Assembly (NCBI RefSeq): GCF_905220365.1
Contig: NC_061153.1
Coordinates: forward strand, 9,630,001 to 9,694,000
Length of the DNA stretch: 64,000 nucleotides
From: Vanessa cardui
Lineage: Eukaryota > Arthropoda > Insecta > Lepidoptera > Nymphalidae
Reading direction: 5' to 3'
Below are positions 8,619 through 18,614 of the stretch, one piece after another. The notes beneath the pieces are model-generated. The model was not told where the DNA came from and ran no database searches. It worked only from the letters and a program-made list of their open reading frames with translations. How positions within the stretch are numbered: position 1 is the first letter of the stretch; every line of letters starts with the position of its first letter. The position numbers and the translations under genes were made by a program.

Positions 8619-10106
8619 TTAATGTAAATTAGGATCGTTGGTAACATTACACATAAAATAATTATTAATATTGTAAGCAATTAGGTTACCAAGTTGTCTT
8701 CTGGATTTAATTGGTAGATACATAGTACCCTCTGTCAACTTAAACCTATAAATGAATTTATTAATATCAAATAACATGACATCATTACTACAATGTCGAG
8801 TCACATTGTATAAACATACATTTAAATCATAAATATGTAAGTTCTGTGCATCTGTCAAGGTGTGCGAATATGGAAATGTACTAATTATAAATTTACATTT
8901 CTTTTGATTTTGAATTTCAAGTAATAATTTTGTATCCTTAATTAAATTCTTTTTATTCAGAGACAAGCTGTCACCATGCAATAAAACAACTATATTAGTG
9001 GAATCCAGATGCTTAGAACTTATCTTATTTATTTGGTACTGATAGCTTGCTTCGGGTGTACATTTATTGAATACATTTTCTACCTCACTTTTTAGTATTG
9101 AGCCAAAGCCCTTATCTAACTTATCAGATACTACTATAAAATTTTTAACATTTTTATTAATTCCTAACCCCAGTCTATTGTGGTTGTGGATTTTTGGTGA
9201 ACATTGACTCAACTTGATAGGTTGAGGCACTGTGGTATTATTAGTACTAGTAGCAGCCAACTCATTTTCTTGAGTATGCAAGCAGTTACATATGCATTTA
9301 TTTGATAGGGATTCAAATTTTTCCAAGTTGGATGTACATAGCTCAAGAAGATTATTGGCTGCATGTATATGTTCCTCTATCTGTTTTTGAGCCAAGTCAT
9401 ATTTTTTATTAACAAAATCTAAAGTTTTCTGTAGGCTAAAAATTTCTAGTTGCATTTGTTCAATATTAGTGTCATACATTAATTTTTTATTTTGCAATTT
9501 ATTATTACATGATTTTATTTTATTAATCAAATGTGAGCGGTCCTTTCTCATTTTGTATATATATTGATACTTATGAGTATTATTAATCATTTTTTTTGTT
9601 TTATTAATAAATTTATTTAATTTTATGTATTTTTTTAATTTGTTATGTGTATTCATATATTTATGATTAATTTTAGACTCCTGCAAGGAGGTGTTACAGT
9701 TAGAGTCATGTGTAACTAATTCATTATACAAACTCTCAGTCGCATAACATTTCTGGCTTGTTTTAATTTGTTCTAATTCTTTCTCTGATTTTTGAGCATT
9801 TAAAAGACTAACTTCCAGTTCTGAAATGCGACTCAAAGCTCTTTCATGTTCATCGCTACACTCTTTAAATGAGGTCACAATTTTAAGAAGATTGTCCCGC
9901 TCGCTAACAACATCTAAGCAATGTTCATTCAACTTGGCTAGCTCACTTTTGAGTTCTGTGTTTTTATTAACAATTTTTTTGATCTCTTCTTCACTGTCCT
10001 CACGCTCTTGAAGAAGTTGTCTGCTTAACTCTTTAGAGGATTTTAATTCTTTAAGGGTGAGTTGGAATTTGGCTTCCATATCTTTTATTGAAGTTTTCCG
10101 GGTCAT
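8619..10106 (-). CDS. LINE-A ORF1, coiled coil plus esterase-like domain
   Basis: An open 495-codon frame. Residues about 10-110 and 195-265 have heptad Leu/Ile spacing with many Glu and Lys, indicating long coiled coils. The C-terminal part (about 320-490) has alternating beta/alpha blocks (phe-ile-val-val-ser-asp-lys; val-val-leu-leu-his-gly-asp-ser; phe-ile-ile-ser-thr-phe-pro-tyr) like the SGNH/esterase domain of CR1-type ORF1 proteins, though a clean catalytic triad is not evident. ORF1 proteins of this type bind element RNA. The frame stops about 50 nt before ORF2. Basic Asn/Lys stretches lie between the two coils. Confidence 0.75.
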   Translation of the reverse strand: MTRKTSIKDMEAKFQLTLKELKSSKELSRQLLQEREDSEEEIKKIVNKNTELKSELAKLNEHCLDVVSERDNLLKIVTSFKECSDEHERALSRISELEVSLLNAQKSEKELEQIKTSQKCYATESLYNELVTHDSNCNTSLQESKINHKYMNTHNKLKKYIKLNKFINKTKKMINNTHKYQYIYKMRKDRSHLINKIKSCNNKLQNKKLMYDTNIEQMQLEIFSLQKTLDFVNKKYDLAQKQIEEHIHAANNLLELCTSNLEKFESLSNKCICNCLHTQENELAATSTNNTTVPQPIKLSQCSPKIHNHNRLGLGINKNVKNFIVVSDKLDKGFGSILKSEVENVFNKCTPEASYQYQINKISSKHLDSTNIVVLLHGDSLSLNKKNLIKDTKLLLEIQNQKKCKFIISTFPYSHTLTDAQNLHIYDLNVCLYNVTRHCSNDVMLFDINKFIYRFKLTEGTMYLPIKSRRQLGNLIAYNINNYFMCNVTNDPNLH

Positions 10107-10109
10107 AAT

Positions 10110-10423
10110 TTATTTAAGTAATTCAATTTAACAATTAATTATTTCTAATTTATAATACGTGACAGTCTGTTCGATGTCAGAACAAAAAGTGAAGTTCTGT
10201 AGTCTGAATTACATATTTATAACGAAATCGGTAAATCACTGAATGGTCCCCACGGTATGGTGATTCTTGGTAGCGCTCGATGTTCGGGAGGTCTTGCGAA
10301 ACAAAGCAGCGACGCTGGCAACAGGTGGTAGCTTCAAGGAATGCATGGTGTGATTATTTCTCACGGTATGGTAATTCTTGGTAGCGCTCGATGTTCGGGA
10401 GGTCTTGCGATTATTTCTTAACA
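10110..10423 (-). repeat. ERV1 3' LTR, proximal part
   Basis: 314 bp equal to 21906-22219 except one base. On the minus strand it starts TGTTAAG directly after a purine tract. Two 50-bp direct repeats (10249-10298 and 10360-10409) lie in what should be U3. Confidence 0.93.
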
Positions 10424-10434
10424 ACTCCCTCCGC
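10424..10434 (-). promoter_or_regulatory. ERV1 polypurine tract
   Basis: On the minus strand GCGGAGGGAGT directly precedes the LTR start TGTTAAG, the expected place of the plus-strand DNA primer. Confidence 0.8.
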
Positions 10435-10445
10435 AGGATCAGCAG

Positions 10446-12185
10446 CTATTTGGAGACTTTTGTCGAAAATAGTGCTGATAGAGACATAGGATCTCTGGGG
10501 CTGTCCTGGACTTCTTGTGTTCTGGTTGCCTCATTTTCCTTCTGGTTGGTATTTTTTGAATGCATACATTTGCGACGAATGGGGACGATGCTAATAGTGA
10601 GTACTGATGCACCGATGAGTAGGTAGACAGGTATAGTCGTGTGATAGAGCGTGTCTAAGTTCGACAATTCCAAAGTCACTGGTTCTTGAGAGGCAATCCT
10701 GGTATTGGTTGAATGTAAGTGAGTCAAATCTATACTGTTCAATTTCAAGATGTTCTTCGCTGTCGCTTTGTATGGATCTTCATTACTATATTCTATATTC
10801 AACATTTTCAAAACTTGTCCTTTTACTTGATCATGGTGGTTAGTGATGGTGAAGATGGACGTTTGTAGAGCACACCCTTTAGGTATTTCAGCTAGATAGC
10901 TTCCGAGAAGGTTTTTGTATTGATCTTGAGAACAGGTTAAATGTACTTTCGTTAAGTTGGGAAAGCTCAGAACATAGTGACGATCATCCAATTGTTCCAT
11001 GGCTTGAGAAGATAAGATTACTGGAGTAACCCGACAGGTTTCATGGATATGTTGCTGGAGTATAAGATGTTGAATGCAGCTCGTTTGCTCTCCATAGTGT
11101 CGGTTTAAGTTGTCCTCGCAAAGATAACCGTGACTGTACTTCGGACATTCTGTCTCTATATACAGTAGATCTTTCTCGTGAATTGCTACGTATGGATAGG
11201 TAGGGATTATAATTTTATCATTACTATTAGGGGCTAAGGACAATTTGTAAAGGATGTAGTTATTGGGATTCATGATTGGAAACTTAATTACCAAGATTAT
11301 ATCATTATCTTTATAATAATATCCTAATCTTAATAGATCTAAATATTCCCTAAAATTAATATCTAGCACAACATTTGAATTGTATAAACCTTTTAGTTTA
11401 TTTAACATAACTATATAAGTGTCGTAATCGAGAATGGAATAATGGATGCTCTTAGCTCTTATGAATGCCAATAGATTCTGTAGTTTTGACAACTCTTGTG
11501 ACAAATTGTCTATGTCATCACCTAGTATTGTAAGTAGCTGGGCTAAATGAAAATACTTAATTGCATCTTCTTCTTTCCTAACATCATTATCTAAGATGGT
11601 TTTAATAATGTTCTCTATTTTCCTCTGGTTTTCTACTATCCTATCTGTAACATTTGAACTCTGAGATGCCCACTGCTTGCTTAAACTTATTTGATGATTT
11701 ATTTCAATGGCTAAGTTATTTTCGTTCTTTTGCAGAATAGCAATGGCATTTTCGTACTTTAGTGCGTCCGTATAATCTAAATTTCCGGAGATACTTTTGA
11801 TTATGGAACCAAGACCGTTAACGAGGCCTCTTTTTGAACGTTTTCCTTGAAAGGTTAACAGTTGCTCTGACATGTCATTTAATTTCGTTGCAAGATATTT
11901 GATATGCGGGGCGTAAAATAACGACGTTTTATTATTTAAGTCAGGTGCTAGGTTGCTTAACTTCTCTCGCACGGATTCTAACCTATTTCGCACATTATTT
12001 AAATTTATAATTTGAACAAAAGAATGGAAATGGGAAATTATTCTAGTGGGTCCTAGGTTGAAGGGGAGAATACCCGGTCCATTTTTTAAGCTTTCAAGTG
12101 TTATCACGTCTGCTTGTCCCAGCTTCAGGACCTGAGCCAGCATTAACGCGAGTAGTGTTTTCTGTATCCTGTAACAAACGAGCAC
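10446..12185 (-). CDS. env: ERV1 Env, baculovirus-F-like fusion glycoprotein
   Basis: An uninterrupted 579-codon frame for an errantivirus envelope protein, the membrane glycoprotein that would allow particles to fuse with cells. A hydrophobic leader lies at about 8-25. A furin-type RSKR site at about 116-119 is followed by a Gly-rich hydrophobic fusion-peptide-like segment, then heptad-rich helices and Cys-containing ectodomain. A membrane segment lies at about 518-536 with a short charged tail. Organisation matches the F-protein-like Env of insect errantiviruses. It overlaps the end of pol by about 92 nt, so expression would need a spliced mRNA. No stop or frameshift was seen. Activity is unknown. 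Confidence 0.85.
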   Translation of the reverse strand: MLVCYRIQKTLLALMLAQVLKLGQADVITLESLKNGPGILPFNLGPTRIISHFHSFVQIINLNNVRNRLESVREKLSNLAPDLNNKTSLFYAPHIKYLATKLNDMSEQLLTFQGKRSKRGLVNGLGSIIKSISGNLDYTDALKYENAIAILQKNENNLAIEINHQISLSKQWASQSSNVTDRIVENQRKIENIIKTILDNDVRKEEDAIKYFHLAQLLTILGDDIDNLSQELSKLQNLLAFIRAKSIHYSILDYDTYIVMLNKLKGLYNSNVVLDINFREYLDLLRLGYYYKDNDIILVIKFPIMNPNNYILYKLSLAPNSNDKIIIPTYPYVAIHEKDLLYIETECPKYSHGYLCEDNLNRHYGEQTSCIQHLILQQHIHETCRVTPVILSSQAMEQLDDRHYVLSFPNLTKVHLTCSQDQYKNLLGSYLAEIPKGCALQTSIFTITNHHDQVKGQVLKMLNIEYSNEDPYKATAKNILKLNSIDLTHLHSTNTRIASQEPVTLELSNLDTLYHTTIPVYLLIGASVLTISIVPIRRKCMHSKNTNQKENEATRTQEVQDSPRDPMSLSALFSTKVSK

Positions 12186-13277
12186 TATTAGGTACCCGTT
12201 TCAGGCGCGACTTGGGTACGGGTCCTCTCTTTCTCTTTGTATAAATATGTATAGGTAAATCTGTTACAACCGTATCGTTCGTATAGCGGGCAGCTAATTT
12301 CTGTCTATTAGCTAGGGGATTTCTGACATAGATTCGTTGATCAGGTGCATATGTTTGCTCAGGCTCGCGATTTCTATTAATGTTCTCGGTTATTTCAGTA
12401 CGACGCTGAAGGGCGGTTTCATTAATGATTTCGTATACCTTTAACATTCGCTTACGGTGATCTAGTATATATTCCTGCAATAGGTGCTCTGTTATATTCA
12501 TGTCTAAAGGATCTCGCGGATCTAAATGACCAGTAATTATTTCTATTGGGCGACATTTCGTGAAAGAATGGATTGAACTATTATATGCCATTACAGCGTA
12601 CGTCATAAGGTTGGTAACGGATTCATTGCGGTGTTCTAATTTTAAGATACGCAAGTGTTCGAGTAGGGTATTATGAAAGCGTTCTATCTTTTTATTTCAT
12701 TGGGTGTATTGGGGCATATTCTATGATGTTCAATTTTGTGTAATTTAGTGAATTCAGAAAATAGTTGATTTGTAAATTCAGGGCCATTATCCGTAATGTA
12801 TTTAAGAGCCATACCATGATGGGAAGAGAACCTTAATAAAGCCTGAACTACACTAACGGCTGTAGCATCTCTCAAAGAATATGCTTGTGCATATTTCGAG
12901 AATGCATCGATAATTGTTAGGTACTTGTTACTATCTACGCTGAATAAATCCAAGTGTACAACTTCCATAGGCTTGGTAGGTGGTGGTACAATTTCATATC
13001 TAGGTCTTACAGGATTTCGGTCATATTTTGCCTGACCGCAAATAAGACACTCATTAATGAATTTTGTCACTTGGTTTTTCATTTTTGGCCAGAAATAACG
13101 TTTAGACAGAGCTAAACAACATTCATTAATGCCTCTATGGTTCGTCTTGCCTTCATGATAGTTCTTAATAATTTCTTGTTGCTTTAGGTAATCCTTAACG
13201 TTTTCAACTTCTAATTTGGAAATTTGCGGAATTTTTGAAATACTTTTGTATAACCGGTATAATTTTGTACATTTCAA
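12094..13277 (-). pseudogene. pol: ERV1 integrase region, frame-broken
   Basis: 13277-12684 encodes the His2Cys2 zinc module (his-glu-gly...his-arg-gly...cys-leu-ile-cys) and the integrase core with the first two catalytic Asp blocks (val-asp-leu-phe-ser; thr-asp-asn-gly-pro-glu-phe). A stop at 12684 falls just before the catalytic Glu block, which is found in another frame near 12670. The C-terminal part continues as a 186-codon frame (12654-12094) with a basic tail. A single small indel would explain the break. Integrase joins viral DNA to the host chromosome, so this copy could not supply it. Confidence 0.82.
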
Positions 13278-13551
13278 GCAGGGGATTAATTAAGATTCCA
13301 GTTTTTATACGTGGTGTAACGTATTCTTTTATGGCATCTATTACATCTTGTTCTAGGTTTGATTTGGAGATTTGTATGCAAGTTTTTGTATAAGTTTCAA
13401 AAGGGTGAGTTATGTGAGGTCTACTTTTAATATCGCCAACAACGTTAAATACGATTTGTCTGCTAAATCTGTTAAGGGGATCATCAGTAATAGGGACTTC
13501 TAGTATAGGGCTTTCTGCATCGCTATGAATACTGTCGGTTCTTGAGTCGAT
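13278..13551 (-). pseudogene. pol: ERV1 pol segment between RNase H and integrase
   Basis: A 116-codon frame (13554-13204) with Ser/Asp-rich sequence and an ile-thr-asp-asp-pro-leu-asn-arg-phe block, also seen at the same place in ERV2 (near 34600). It is the pol linker downstream of RNase H. LINE-B lies between it and RNase H. Confidence 0.7.
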
Positions 13552-13783
13552 CAATCAAAATCAAAATCAAAATAAACTTTATTCAAGTAGGCTTTTATAA
13601 GCACTTTTGAATCGTCATTTTACAATTAAGTGAAGCTACCACCGGTTCGGAAAGTAGATTCTACCGAGAAGAACCGGCAAGAAACTCAGTAGTTACTCTT
13701 TTTTAACATTTAAAAAATACAGCGTCATGTTAATTAAATACAATTATTTCAATTAATGTATCCTGCTTGGAAGTCAACAGGTA

Positions 13784-16630
13784 TTAACTCCACGCTTTTT
13801 TATCATCTACAAAATCTTGTATCGAATAGTATGCTTTTTCTACCAATGTATTTTTAACAAACGATTTGAATTTACTAAACGGCAAAGTTAAAAATTTCTG
13901 CGGAATTTTATTATAGAAACGGATACCTTGCCCCAAGAAGGATCCATTGACTTTGCGGAGTCGGAAACTTGGCGTTATAAGTTTATCCTTACTTCTAGTG
14001 CATATACAATGATTATCACTGATTTTATCAAAGTGATCAATGTTACTGTGAATATACATGATATTGTTGTAAATATATTGCGACGCAACAGTAAGTATTC
14101 CTACTCTGTTAAAAACATCCCGAAGAGAGTCTCTAGCTCCAAGATTATAAATAAACCGAATTGCTCTCTTTTGTAAAATAAAGACAGATTCAATATCTGC
14201 AGCGTTACCCCAAAGTAATATGCCATATGACATAATACTGTGAAAATAACCAAAATAAACTAAACGAGCGGTATCAATATCAGTTAGTTGTCTAACTTTT
14301 CTAACCGCGTATGTTGCGGAGCTGAGTCTTCCTGTTAGGGATGATAAATGAGAAGTCCACTGAAGTCTGGAATCCAATTCTATTCCTAAAAACACCGTAG
14401 TATCAGCTACTTCAAGACGGTCACCATTTAAAGATATATTATAATTTTGCTTGCTAACATTAGGTAGGGTAAAAATTACACATTTTGTTTTTTGAGCATT
14501 CAAAACTAAATTATTTACCGTAAACCAATTGTGTATCTGTGATAATGCACCGTTCACATCGTCATAGTCATTTTTTTTCCTGTCAACCTTAAAAATCAGC
14601 GAAGTATCGTCAGCAAACAACACTATATCACAAATACCCTTAACATAGAAAGGAAGATCATTTATATATACTAGGAATAGAAAGGGACCCAAAATTGAAC
14701 CTTGTGGAACTCCCATTTTTAACGTAGATCCAGAAGACTTTATTCCATTAATGAAAACTTGCTGGATTCTTTGACTTAAATATGAAGCGATGAGATCAAG
14801 AGCTTTACCTTTAACACCGTAATATTTGAGCTTATAAAGAAGCGTTTCGTGTTCTACACAATCGAATGCTTTAGATAAATCACAGAATACTCCAATAGCG
14901 TTCTGTGATTTCTCCCAAGCATCGTAAATATGTTTGAGAAGCGCAATTCCCGCATCAGTTGTCGAGCGACCTCTTCTAAAACCGAATTGCTCACCATGAA
15001 AAATAGCATTTGTACCGAAATGGACGAGAAGTTGATTTAAAATAATTTTTTCGAAGATTTTACTTAAGGATGGGAGTATTGAAATAGGCCTGTAATTACC
15101 GGGATCGCTTCTGTTTCCAGTTTTAAAAAGTGGTAAAACTTTACTACATTTTAACAAGTTAGGAAATGAACCCGTGTCCAAACTCTTGTTAAAAATTACT
15201 GCTATATACGGAGCAATATCGTATATGATGTTATTAAAAAATTTTACCGAAATGCCCCATATGTCGTTAGTTTTTTTAATATTTACAGTTTTAAATACTT
15301 TTATGACATCTATTGCAGAAACCGTTTCAAATGAAAAATCAATAACGCATTTAGAAACACTATTATTTAATAACCTAGCTGCATTTGATGTAGATGATTT
15401 TAAATGAAATGTTATTTTATGGGGTACTTTATCAAAAAATGATTCAAATAAATTAGCAACCTCTAATTCAGAACTCGTGTATCTACTACCTGTGTTCAAT
15501 TCTATTGGTATCATTTCCTTTTTGGGTTTTCCACTAACACTACTAATAACATCCCATGTGGCTTTAATTCTATTATCAGAATTCAGGATTTTTTTCTTTA
15601 AATATAAGGACTTAGCAGAAATGCATACTGTTTTAAAAATTTTGGAATATTTAATGACGTATTCTAAAAAGGCTACGCTTCGATTCCACCGCCTCATATC
15701 ATATAAGTCGTATAATTTGTTTCTACTTTTATAAATACCAACAGTAGCCCAGTCACTAAACTTTAATTTTGTGTTACTATAACATGATTTCATTTTAAAT
15801 ATATTGTTAAATTCTTTTAGTATTACTTCAAAAAATGAATTATAAAGCTCATTTGGATCCTGTGTCGTAAGATCTAGATTAGACAATTTATACGCCACAA
15901 TATCTTTAAAACAATGTAATTTGTTAGCCGTTATTGGCCTGTATGTTATTTTTTTTAAATGATTTATTTCTTTGTGTTTTAATGAAAACTTCTGACCACA
16001 ATGGTCAGAAGTTAAGTTATTTATAATTGATACTTCATATATTTCACAGTCACAGAACACATTATCAATACACGTAGAAGTGCCGTCGGTTATTCGCGTC
16101 GGTTCATTAACTCTATGAGTTAAATTAAATGACATAAACAAGGCGACCAACCGAACACTTAACGTAGTTTCTTTAAGTAAGTCGACGTTAAAGTCCCCAC
16201 ATACAATTATATATTTATTAGTTTTACATAGCTTTTTAAGAATGTCCTCCATAGTGGTTTCAAACAAATAATAATCTCCCGATGGGGGCCGGTACACGCA
16301 GACTATAATGTACTGTGGAAATTCCACGCAGGATAGTTCGATAGTACGTTCGATAGAGAGGGCCACAATATCTTTTCGAGATTTACAAACGATATCATTC
16401 CGTACTAATATTAATGAGCCACCACGAATAGCACTCCCTCTTACGAACGCACTTGACAATTTAAAGTTTGAAATATTAGATATGTCAAATTTTTTAACCC
16501 AATGTTCTGTAAAACAAAATACATGTATTTTATAACACTCCGAAAATAATTCTATTTCATGATCTTTGCCACCTATGCCCTGTATATTTTGATGTATAAT
16601 ATTTAAGTAAGAGGGCGCAGATGTTGTCGT
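13784..16630 (-). CDS. LINE-B ORF2, endonuclease-reverse transcriptase
   Basis: Open for about 948 codons. The endonuclease part shows asn-ile-gln-gly, thr-glu-his-trp, gly-asp-phe-asn-val-asp, cys-ile-asp-asn-val and ser-asp-his. The RT part shows tyr-arg-pro-ile-ser-ile-leu-pro, cys-asp-leu-ser-lys-ala-phe-asp, met-gly-val-pro-gln-gly-ser and phe-ala-asp-asp, then a thumb/C-terminal domain ending in ala-trp-ser. The codon aligned with the LINE-A start is ACG (16628-16630), five bases after the ORF1 stop. The first ATG in frame would lose part of the endonuclease, so translation may rely on restart at a non-AUG codon or may be lost. RT makes DNA at nicked target sites. Confidence 0.85.
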   Translation of the reverse strand, partial: TTTSAPSYLNIIHQNIQGIGGKDHEIELFSECYKIHVFCFTEHWVKKFDISNISNFKLSSAFVRGSAIRGGSLILVRNDIVCKSRKDIVALSIERTIELSCVEFPQYIIVCVYRPPSGDYYLFETTMEDILKKLCKTNKYIIVCGDFNVDLLKETTLSVRLVALFMSFNLTHRVNEPTRITDGTSTCIDNVFCDCEIYEVSIINNLTSDHCGQKFSLKHKEINHLKKITYRPITANKLHCFKDIVAYKLSNLDLTTQDPNELYNSFFEVILKEFNNIFKMKSCYSNTKLKFSDWATVGIYKSRNKLYDLYDMRRWNRSVAFLEYVIKYSKIFKTVCISAKSLYLKKKILNSDNRIKATWDVISSVSGKPKKEMIPIELNTGSRYTSSELEVANLFESFFDKVPHKITFHLKSSTSNAARLLNNSVSKCVIDFSFETVSAIDVIKVFKTVNIKKTNDIWGISVKFFNNIIYDIAPYIAVIFNKSLDTGSFPNLLKCSKVLPLFKTGNRSDPGNYRPISILPSLSKIFEKIILNQLLVHFGTNAIFHGEQFGFRRGRSTTDAGIALLKHIYDAWEKSQNAIGVFCDLSKAFDCVEHETLLYKLKYYGVKGKALDLIASYLSQRIQQVFINGIKSSGSTLKMGVPQGSILGPFLFLVYINDLPFYVKGICDIVLFADDTSLIFKVDRKKNDYDDVNGALSQIHNWFTVNNLVLNAQKTKCVIFTLPNVSKQNYNISLNGDRLEVADTTVFLGIELDSRLQWTSHLSSLTGRLSSATYAVRKVRQLTDIDTARLVYFGYFHSIMSYGILLWGNAADIESVFILQKRAIRFIYNLGARDSLRDVFNRVGILTVASQYIYNNIMYIHSNIDHFDKISDNHCICTRSKDKLITPSFRLRKVNGSFLGQGIRFYNKIPQKFLTLPFSKFKSFVKNTLVEKAYYSIQDFVDDKKAWS

Positions 16631-16635
16631 TTTAT

Positions 16636-18117
16636 TTAGTTTAAACTATTAATTTGAGTATTTTTAATGTTGTCGGTGTTAATATAAATTAAATTATTAT
16701 TTTTATTATACATATGATCCTTGGTAACATTACTTGTAAAATAATTTTTGATATTGTAGGCAATTAGGTTACCAATTTGTCTTTTCGATTTCATTGGTAG
16801 GTACATAGTATCCTCTGTCCACTTAAATCTATGAATGAATTTATTAATGTCAAATAACATTAAATCATTACTGCAATGTCGAGTCAAATTATATAGACAT
16901 AGGTTTAAGTCATAAATATGTAAATTCTGTGCATGTGTCAAGGTATGTGAATATGGAAATAAACTAATTATAAATTTGCATTTCTTTTGATTTTGGATTT
17001 CAATTAATAATTTAATATCCTTCATTAAACTCTTTTTGTTTAGAGACAAACTGTCACCATGCATTAATACTACTACATTATTAGAACCCAGATGCATAGA
17101 ATTTATTTTATTTATTTGGTATTGATAGGTTGCCCCGGGTGAGCATGTGTTAAATACATTTTTTATTTCACTTTTAATTATTGAGCCAAAGCCCTGTCCT
17201 AACTTATCCGATACTACAATAACATCTTTATTTACTTCTAACCCCAGTTTATTATGGTTATGGATCCCTGGTGCACATTGACTCAATTTGATAGGTGATA
17301 CTTTGGTATTATTACTATTAGGAGGAACCAACTCATTTTCCTGGGTATGCATACAGTTACATTTATTCGATAAGGATTCAAATTTTTCTAAGTTGGAGGT
17401 GCATAGCTCAAGAAGATTGTTGGCTGTGTGTATGTGTTCCTCTATCTGTTTTTGAGCCAATTCATATTTTTTATTAACAAAATCTAAAGATCTTTGTAGG
17501 CTAGAAATTTCTAATTGCAGTTGTTCAATGTCATTTTCATATATTATTTTATTATTCTGCAATTTATTATTTGATGATTTTACTTTATTAATTAAATGTG
17601 ACCGGTCTTTTCTCATTTTGCATATGTATTGATAGTTATTAATGTTTTTTTTTGTTTTACGGATGAATTTATTTAATTTTATATATTTTTTTATCTTATT
17701 ATGTGAACTCATGGGTGTTTGTTTAATTTTAGACTCCTGTAAGGTGGTTTTGGAGTCAGGGGCAGGTATAACTAACTCATTATACAAACTTTCAGTCGCA
17801 TCACATTTCTGGCTTGTTTGAATTTTTTTCAATTCTAATTCTGCCTTTTGAGCATTAAAAAGACTCACTTCCAGTTCTGTAATGCGACTCAAAGCTCTTT
17901 CATGTTCCTCGCTACACTCTTTAAATGAGGTCACAATCTCAAGAAGGTTGTCCCGCTGGCTAACAACATCTAAACAATGTTCGTTTAATTTAGCTAACTC
18001 GCTTTTGAGTTCAGTGTTTTTATTAACAATTTTTTGAATCTCTTCTTCACTGTCCTCACGCTCTTGAAGAAGTTGTCTGTTTAACTCCTTGGAAGATTGT
18101 AATTCTTTAAGGGTCAA
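16636..18117 (-). CDS. LINE-B ORF1, N-terminally truncated
   Basis: 493 codons, alignable to LINE-A ORF1 from about its residue 16 onward: Glu/Lys-rich coiled coils, a basic Asn/Lys region, a second coil, then the esterase-like C-terminal domain. The first residues of the family are missing because the element is 5'-truncated here. The tail is longer than in LINE-A, whose ORF1 ends about 15 codons earlier. The stop codon lies five bases before the degenerate ORF2 start. Confidence 0.75.
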   Translation of the reverse strand: MTLKELQSSKELNRQLLQEREDSEEEIQKIVNKNTELKSELAKLNEHCLDVVSQRDNLLEIVTSFKECSEEHERALSRITELEVSLFNAQKAELELKKIQTSQKCDATESLYNELVIPAPDSKTTLQESKIKQTPMSSHNKIKKYIKLNKFIRKTKKNINNYQYICKMRKDRSHLINKVKSSNNKLQNNKIIYENDIEQLQLEISSLQRSLDFVNKKYELAQKQIEEHIHTANNLLELCTSNLEKFESLSNKCNCMHTQENELVPPNSNNTKVSPIKLSQCAPGIHNHNKLGLEVNKDVIVVSDKLGQGFGSIIKSEIKNVFNTCSPGATYQYQINKINSMHLGSNNVVVLMHGDSLSLNKKSLMKDIKLLIEIQNQKKCKFIISLFPYSHTLTHAQNLHIYDLNLCLYNLTRHCSNDLMLFDINKFIHRFKWTEDTMYLPMKSKRQIGNLIAYNIKNYFTSNVTKDHMYNKNNNLIYINTDNIKNTQINSLN

Positions 18118-18119
18118 TT

Positions 18120-18614
18120 GATACTTCTGGTTCTTTCTGAATCAGATTTGTCTGAGATGTTAACGACAATAGAACTAGACTCTTCATTATGGATTTCTAT
18201 TCGTGATAGGGCGTCGGCGTTGGAATTAATTTTCCCTGGTTTATAAATGACTGTGTAATCATATTCACTTAGGCGTAGTCTCCAACGTGTTAAGCGCGAA
18301 TTGGGCTCTTTCATGTTCATTACCCATTGCAAAGGCCGATGGTCTGTCATAATTTTAAACTTCCTACCAAAAAGATAGGGTCGAAAGTACTTCGTTGCCC
18401 ACACAATGGCGAGTAATTCCTTTTCTATCGTACTGTAGTTTATTTCGCTTGAATTAAGCGTTCTCGATGCGTATGCTATTGGTTTATCTGATCCAATGGG
18501 GCCTTGAGAAAGAACGGCTCCAATTGCTTCGAAGCATCTGTTGTGAGTATAAATTCCTTTGAAAAGTCCGGATATTGAAGGATCGGATCATTGACAAGTA
18601 GAGTTTTACACTTT
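18120..18614 (-). pseudogene. pol: ERV1 RNase H region
   Basis: 18404-18114 encodes the C-terminal RNase H and linker (thr-asp-his-arg-pro-leu-gln-trp; asn-ala-asp-ala-leu-ser-arg). The upstream part with the thr-thr-asp-ala-ser block (near 18540) is in a different frame, so at least one indel lies near 18520. RNase H removes the RNA template during reverse transcription. Confidence 0.8.

Larger units (their letters stand above)
5884..10109 (-). mobile_element. LINE-A: CR1-like, two ORFs, defective
   Basis: Minus-strand element with an ORF1 (10106-8619), a broken ORF2 (8570-6160) and a 3' UTR ending in TTTTGA-type repeats at 5884-5900. ORF2 shows endonuclease blocks (gln-asn-ile-gln-gly, thr-glu-his-trp, gly-asp-phe-asn) and RT blocks (tyr-arg-pro-ile-ser-ile-leu-pro, phe-ala-asp-asp). 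Breaks seen by comparison with LINE-B and LINE-J: a small deletion near 8064, an in-frame TGA near 7654, about 20 bp lost near 7190, and about 125 codons of RT core lost at about 6978. It is nearly full length and sits inside the young 3' LTR of ERV1. Confidence 0.88.
13552..18119 (-). mobile_element. LINE-B: CR1-like, near full length
   Basis: Same family as LINE-A. The 3' end (13552-13580) has ATTTTGATTTTGATT repeats; the 5' end at 18119 starts inside ORF1, about 15 codons later than LINE-A. A 3-bp GAT is shared by both flanks, so any target duplication is tiny. ORF1 (493 codons) and ORF2 (about 948 codons) are open, but ORF2 lacks its ATG. It splits ERV1 pol after the RNase H domain. About 99.7 percent identical to LINE-B' at 35375-38649 over shared sequence. 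Confidence 0.9.
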
